Assembly: GCA_900768525.1 (NCBI GenBank) | Contig: CAAGDF010000044.1 | Span: 1 to 8,267 of the forward strand | Reading direction: 5' to 3' | DNA from: Clostridia bacterium | GTDB taxonomy: Bacteria > Bacillota > Clostridia > Christensenellales > Borkfalkiaceae | Length of the DNA stretch: 8,267 nt | The notes under the pieces: model-generated | The model's database searches: none | What the model was told of the DNA's origin: nothing | What the model saw: only the letters and a program-made list of their open reading frames with translations | Program-made: the position numbers and the translations under genes | Shown: positions 4,201 through 8,267 of the stretch, piece after piece | How the letters are laid out: every line of letters begins with the position of its first letter | Position numbering within the stretch: position 1 is the first letter of the stretch

Positions 4201-6162
4201 ATGGAAGATATAAAATTCAAACTTCATTCAAAATTCAAGCCGACGGGCGATCAGCCCGAGGCAATAGAAAAACTTGTAGACGGGTTCAGAAACGGGCTCA
4301 GGGAGCAGGTGCTTTTGGGTGTAACGGGCAGCGGTAAAACGTTTACCATGGCTAACGTGATAAACGAATTGCAACGCCCGACCTTGGTAATAGCGCATAA
4401 TAAAACGCTTGCCGCGCAGCTTTGCAACGAGCTTCGCGAGTTTTTCCCCGAAAACCGCGTTGAGTATTTCGTAAGTTATTACGATTATTATCAACCCGAA
4501 TCGTACATTCCGCAAACCGATACTTATATAGAAAAAGACCTTTCTATCAACGACGAAATCGATAAATTGCGCCACAGCGCGACTTTTGCTTTGTCCGAGC
4601 GTCGCGACGTAATCGTGGTCGCTTCGGTTTCGTGCATTTACGGTCTCGGCGCGCCCGAAGAATACTATAATCTTGCAATCTCGTTGCGCCCGGGCATGAC
4701 GCTCGACCGCGACGCATTTATGCGCAAACTGGTTTCCATACAATACGAACGCAAGGATATCGATTTTCAGCGTTCGTCTTTTCGCGTTCATGGCGATATA
4801 GTGGAAGTGTTTCCCGCAAGCAACTCGGAAATCGTACTGCGCATCGAGTTTTTCGGCGACGAAATCGACCGCATTTGCGAAACCGATTTTTTAACCGGGC
4901 GAGTTATATCCGAGCTTAGCCACGCCGTGATTTTTCCCGCAAGCCATTACGCGGTGGAAAGCAACAAAATGCAAAAGGCGCTCGCGCAAATAGAAAACGA
5001 TATGAACGAAGAGGTCGCCGCGCTCGAAGAGCAGGGTAAATTGTTAGAGGCTCAGCGGCTTAAACAGCGCGTTTCTTACGACCTTGAAATGATGAGCGAG
5101 ATAGGCTATTGCAGCGGCGTTGAAAACTACAGCAGATATTTTGACGGAAGAAAACCCGGCGAACCGCCGTTTACCTTGCTCGACTATTTTCCCGAAGACT
5201 TTATATTGTTCATCGACGAAAGCCATATGACAATTCCGCAAATCGGCGCAATGTATAACGGCGACCGTTCGAGAAAGAAAAACCTCGTAGATTTCGGTTT
5301 TCGTCTTAATTCCGCTTATGACAACCGCCCGCTCAGGTTTGAAGAATTCGACGCGCGCGTCGGTCAGATGGTGTGCATATCGGCAACGCCCGCAAAATAC
5401 GAACTCGATCACGCGGGGCAGGTGGTGGAGCAAATTATTCGTCCTACCGGGCTTATCGATCCGCCCGTGGAAATTCGCCCGACGGCCAATCAAATCGACG
5501 ATTTGTTAAACGAAATCAACAAAACAATCGCAAACGAGGGGCGTATTCTGGTTACCACTTTGACCAAAAAAATGGCTGAACGCCTTTCCGATTATTTAAA
5601 AGAACGCAAAATCAAAGTGCGTTATATGCACTCGGATATCGATACGCTCGAACGTATAGAAATCATCGGCGAACTGCGCCGCGGCGATATCGACGTGCTT
5701 GTCGGTATAAACCTGCTGCGTGAAGGGCTCGATATCCCGGAGGTTAAACTCGTCGCCATACTCGACGCCGATAAAGAGGGCTTTTTACGTTCCGAAACCT
5801 CGCTCGTGCAGACGATAGGCAGAACGGCTCGTAACGCAGAAGGGCGCGTTATAATGTACGCCGATACGATAACGGGCAGCATGAAAAGGGCGATCGACGA
5901 AACAAACCGCCGTCGTTCCATTCAGCAAAAATACAACGAAGAGCACGGAATCGTGCCTAAAACCATAGTCAAACCCATAGTAAACAGCCTTGAAATCACC
6001 AAGAAAGTCGACAGGACAAAGGACGTTTCCAAGAAAGATATTCCCGACGAGATAGAGAAACTGAAAGCGTTAATGAAAGTCGCGCAAAATAATCTCGACT
6101 TTGAAAGGTGTATCGAAATACGCGACACTATCGCAAAATTAAAACTTAAACTGCGCGGGTAA
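4201..6162 (+). CDS. uvrB: UvrB, excision nuclease helicase-like subunit
   Basis: A full-length 653-residue UvrB. It receives damaged DNA from UvrA, opens the strands with its beta-hairpin and forms the complex that UvrC cuts. Visible parts: N-terminal FKLHSKFKPTGDQPEAI; Walker A GVTGSGKT at 40-47; the YYDYYQPESYIPQTDTYIEK hairpin at 93-112; Walker B IDESH with D339-E340; ISATPAKYE; helicase motifs NLLREGLDIPEV and QTIGRTARN (from Q537); and the C-terminal UVR domain at about 614-653, used to bind UvrC. ATG 4201 is chosen because it matches the family start; a longer frame to 4081 overlaps the previous gene. The ribosome-binding site (ACAGGCGA) is weak. It carries all expected catalytic residues. 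Upstream lie a candidate LexA box and repeat copy 1; uvrA follows after 215 bases. Confidence 0.98.
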   Translation: MEDIKFKLHSKFKPTGDQPEAIEKLVDGFRNGLREQVLLGVTGSGKTFTMANVINELQRPTLVIAHNKTLAAQLCNELREFFPENRVEYFVSYYDYYQPESYIPQTDTYIEKDLSINDEIDKLRHSATFALSERRDVIVVASVSCIYGLGAPEEYYNLAISLRPGMTLDRDAFMRKLVSIQYERKDIDFQRSSFRVHGDIVEVFPASNSEIVLRIEFFGDEIDRICETDFLTGRVISELSHAVIFPASHYAVESNKMQKALAQIENDMNEEVAALEEQGKLLEAQRLKQRVSYDLEMMSEIGYCSGVENYSRYFDGRKPGEPPFTLLDYFPEDFILFIDESHMTIPQIGAMYNGDRSRKKNLVDFGFRLNSAYDNRPLRFEEFDARVGQMVCISATPAKYELDHAGQVVEQIIRPTGLIDPPVEIRPTANQIDDLLNEINKTIANEGRILVTTLTKKMAERLSDYLKERKIKVRYMHSDIDTLERIEIIGELRRGDIDVLVGINLLREGLDIPEVKLVAILDADKEGFLRSETSLVQTIGRTARNAEGRVIMYADTITGSMKRAIDETNRRRSIQQKYNEEHGIVPKTIVKPIVNSLEITKKVDRTKDVSKKDIPDEIEKLKALMKVAQNNLDFERCIEIRDTIAKLKLKLRG

Positions 6163-6231
6163 GCGCGCGGGGTGCGGGTTTGCGGCAAGTATGTTTAAGG
6201 TAGGCGTTTTTTGTGCGTTTTTATCGTATAA

Positions 6232-6266
6232 GTACGGCTATAAGTCGATTATCGGCACATTTGCGG
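6232..6266 (+). repeat. uvr-linked element, copy 2 (uvrB-uvrA gap)
   Basis: The same 35-base segment as copy 1 with two substitutions (positions 3 and 28), including the core gctataagtcgattat at 6237-6252. Both changes fall in the outer stem and weaken it, while the core is unchanged. A related GTATAAGTAC string lies directly upstream at 6227-6236. Confidence 0.7.
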
Positions 6267-6304
6267 TTTATCGCCCAACAGATAAAAAACAGGTAACAAA
6301 AGCA

Positions 6305-6339
6305 AAAAGTTGCGCTATAAGTCGATTATTGCATATTTT
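6305..6339 (+). repeat. uvr-linked element, copy 3 (before uvrA)
   Basis: The 16-base core gctataagtcgattat recurs at 6314-6329. The flanks differ from copies 1 and 2 but can still pair: AAAAGTTGC (6305-6313) with GCATATTTT (6331-6339), interrupted by a 2-base internal mismatch. It ends about 40 bases before the uvrA start. Outside the core there is little sequence identity to the other copies, so conservation is concentrated in the core and in the general hairpin shape. Confidence 0.6.
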
Positions 6340-6377
6340 AACCGCTTTATTGCACGTATAAGCACAGAGAATCAATC

Positions 6378-8267
6378 ATGCAGAATTTTATTAAAATAAC
6401 AGGTGCAAAAGAGAATAATCTGAAGAACATCAGCGTGGAAATCCCGCGCGAAAAACTCGTGGTATTCACGGGCGTATCGGGTAGCGGAAAGTCCACGCTT
6501 GCGTTCGATACCATTTTTGCCGAGGGGCAAAGACGTTACGTCGAAAGTTTGTCAAGCTATGCCCGAATGTTTTTAGGACAAATGCAAAAACCCGACGTGG
6601 AGAAAATCGAGGGTTTATCCCCCGCGATATCCATCGATCAAAAAACTACCAATAACAACCCGCGTTCAACGGTGGGCACGGTAACCGAAATTTACGATTA
6701 TTTCCGTTTGCTTTTTGCAAGAACGGGCGTGCCGCATTGCCCGAACTGCGGAAGAGAAATCCGCCGTCAGACGGTGGACGAAATCGCCGATAAAATCATG
6801 GCGATGGGCGAAGGTGCAAGGGTGTATATCAATGCGCCCGTCGTCCGCGGAAGAAAGGGCGAATTCAAAAAGGAACTCGACGGTTTTCGCAAAAGCGGTT
6901 ATGTCCGCGTGGAAATAGACGGCTCTAATTACGAACTCAGCGAAGAGATAAAACTCGATAAAAATATCAAACACACTATAAGCGTCGTGGTGGACAGACT
7001 CATCGTCAAAGACGGTATTCAGAAACGCCTTACCGACAGTCTCGAAACGGCAATCAAACTCGCGGGAGGGCTTGTCGCGTGCCGCTCGGGCGAAACCGAA
7101 ACGCTGTTTTCAACAAAATACGCCTGCCCCGACTGCGGTATCAGCATAGAAGAATTAGAACCGCGTTTGTTTTCGTTCAACAACCCGTACGGCGCGTGCG
7201 ACGAATGCAAAGGCATAGGCTTTAAAAAAGAAATTTCCGAAGAACTTATTCTCGGCGACACCTCAAGGAGTTTAAATCAAGGCGCGCTGTGCATTTCGGG
7301 CTGGAATCTCGATAGCAGCAAGTTCACGCAAATGTATTTCCGCGCGCTGTCAAAAAAATACAAATTCAGCCTCGATACGCCTATTAAAGACTTGCCGAGA
7401 GATATTATAGACATTTTGCTTTACGGTAACCACGGCGAAAAACTTGACTTGGAGTATTCCACTCGTACTTTTCAGGGGCAATATCAGTCCTCGTTCGAGG
7501 GCGTGATTTGCAATCTCGAGCGCAGGTATGCCGAAACCACGAGCGATTACACAAAGTCCGAAATCGAAAAATACATGGTCACCAAGCCGTGTTCGACCTG
7601 CGGCGGCAAAAGGCTTAAAAAAGAAGCGCTCGCCGTTACCGTGGGCGGAAAAAACATTTACGAACTGTGCGAGATGTCCATCGAAAATCTTTACGCTTTC
7701 GTGGAAAAACTCGATTTAGGCACGGCAACGCCCATCGGCGAACCCATTTTAAAAGAGATTAAAGCAAGGCTGAACTTTCTGCGCAACGTGGGACTTAATT
7801 ATCTCACGCTTTCGCGCACGGCGGCAACGCTTTCGGGCGGCGAAGCTCAGCGAATAAGGCTCGCTACGCAAATCGGCAGCGGACTTACGGGCGTTTTGTA
7901 TATTCTGGACGAGCCGAGCATAGGTTTACATCAGCGCGATAACGAAAAACTGCTTTCCGCGCTGAAAAACCTGCGCGATCTCGGCAACAGCGTAATCGTT
8001 GTCGAGCACGACGAAGAAACCATTCGCAGTGCCGATTTTATTCTTGATATCGGGCCTAAAGCGGGCGTGCACGGCGGCGAAGTGGTTGCTTGCGGTACGG
8101 TCGAGGACGTTATGGCTTCGCCAAGGTCTATAACGGGCGATTATTTGTCGGGCAGGCGCAAGATAGAAATTCCCGCGGTGCGCAACGCGGTCGGCAGCAA
8201 TTGGCTTACCGTATCGGGCGCAAAGCAAAACAATCTTAAAAACGTGGACGTATCTTTCCCCGTCGGC
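6378..8267 (+). CDS. uvrA: UvrA, excision nuclease damage-recognition ATPase (3' part outside window)
   Basis: The first 630 residues of UvrA, open to the last base; the whole protein is usually about 940 residues. UvrA is an ABC-type ATPase dimer that scans DNA for lesions and hands them to UvrB. Visible parts: Walker A GVSGSGKST at 32-40; a CPNC pair at 121-124; the zinc module C250/C253 with C274/C277 around FSFNNPYGAC; another CxxC at 405-408 (CSTCGGKRL); ABC signature LSGGEAQRIRLA from 485; and Walker B ILDEPS with D511-E512, then GLHQRDN. The window ends at NLKNVDVSFPVG, just before the second Walker A. The start ATG 6378 fits the family (MQNFIKITGAKENNLKN), but the ribosome-binding site is poor. 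No separate strong promoter was found, so co-transcription with uvrB is likely. Confidence 0.98.
   Translation, partial: MQNFIKITGAKENNLKNISVEIPREKLVVFTGVSGSGKSTLAFDTIFAEGQRRYVESLSSYARMFLGQMQKPDVEKIEGLSPAISIDQKTTNNNPRSTVGTVTEIYDYFRLLFARTGVPHCPNCGREIRRQTVDEIADKIMAMGEGARVYINAPVVRGRKGEFKKELDGFRKSGYVRVEIDGSNYELSEEIKLDKNIKHTISVVVDRLIVKDGIQKRLTDSLETAIKLAGGLVACRSGETETLFSTKYACPDCGISIEELEPRLFSFNNPYGACDECKGIGFKKEISEELILGDTSRSLNQGALCISGWNLDSSKFTQMYFRALSKKYKFSLDTPIKDLPRDIIDILLYGNHGEKLDLEYSTRTFQGQYQSSFEGVICNLERRYAETTSDYTKSEIEKYMVTKPCSTCGGKRLKKEALAVTVGGKNIYELCEMSIENLYAFVEKLDLGTATPIGEPILKEIKARLNFLRNVGLNYLTLSRTAATLSGGEAQRIRLATQIGSGLTGVLYILDEPSIGLHQRDNEKLLSALKNLRDLGNSVIVVEHDEETIRSADFILDIGPKAGVHGGEVVACGTVEDVMASPRSITGDYLSGRRKIEIPAVRNAVGSNWLTVSGAKQNNLKNVDVSFPVG

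Noticed and set aside
4228..4791. 187-codon minus-strand frame inside uvrB (and similar ones at 5044-5493 and 7926-8228)
   Set aside because: Antisense shadows of strongly conserved uvrB and uvrA coding sequence, with no ribosome-binding sites or family features.
4135..6339. Three repeats as a CRISPR array
   Set aside because: The copies are 2.1 kb and 77 bases apart, differ outside a 16-base core and have no regular spacers or cas genes.

Overview
The window looks like the chromosome of a Firmicutes bacterium, probably an uncultured member of the Clostridia. The grounds are Gram-positive style GGAGG ribosome-binding sites, sigma-A type promoters, a uvrB-then-uvrA gene order, and a partial match to the Gram-positive LexA (SOS) box in front of uvrB. 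The species cannot be named from the sequence.

Layout. (1) 1-930: the 3' end of an unrecognised gene, then a small lipoprotein gene closed by a clear terminator. (2) 930-2490: an AT-rich accessory patch. A gene-free stretch leads to a strong extended -10 promoter and a headless fragment that resembles the end of a polymorphic-toxin protein. Two tandem paralogous 147-residue genes with four-cysteine zinc-ribbon heads follow, and are candidate immunity genes. Next come a 15-codon remnant with a good ribosome-binding site and a terminator cluster. (3) 2493-2576: tRNA-Leu(GAG) on the minus strand, with its own consensus promoter. (4) 2670-3263: a nitroreductase-family gene read divergently from the tRNA. 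(5) 3402-4118: two small adjacent genes with the same plan, a winged-helix-like head and one C-terminal membrane helix. (6) 4095-8267: nucleotide excision repair, with complete uvrB and then uvrA, which runs off the window at residue 630, just before its second ATPase domain.

How the parts relate. UvrA and UvrB together find bulky DNA lesions and load UvrB at the damage. A candidate LexA site next to a possible uvrB promoter suggests damage control. A short element with an identical 16-base core occurs once before uvrB and twice between uvrB and uvrA; it is the most puzzling non-coding signal here. The toxin-tail and immunity patch looks like an orphan module left after recombination, and the two immunity-like proteins share a conserved first half and a diverged second half.
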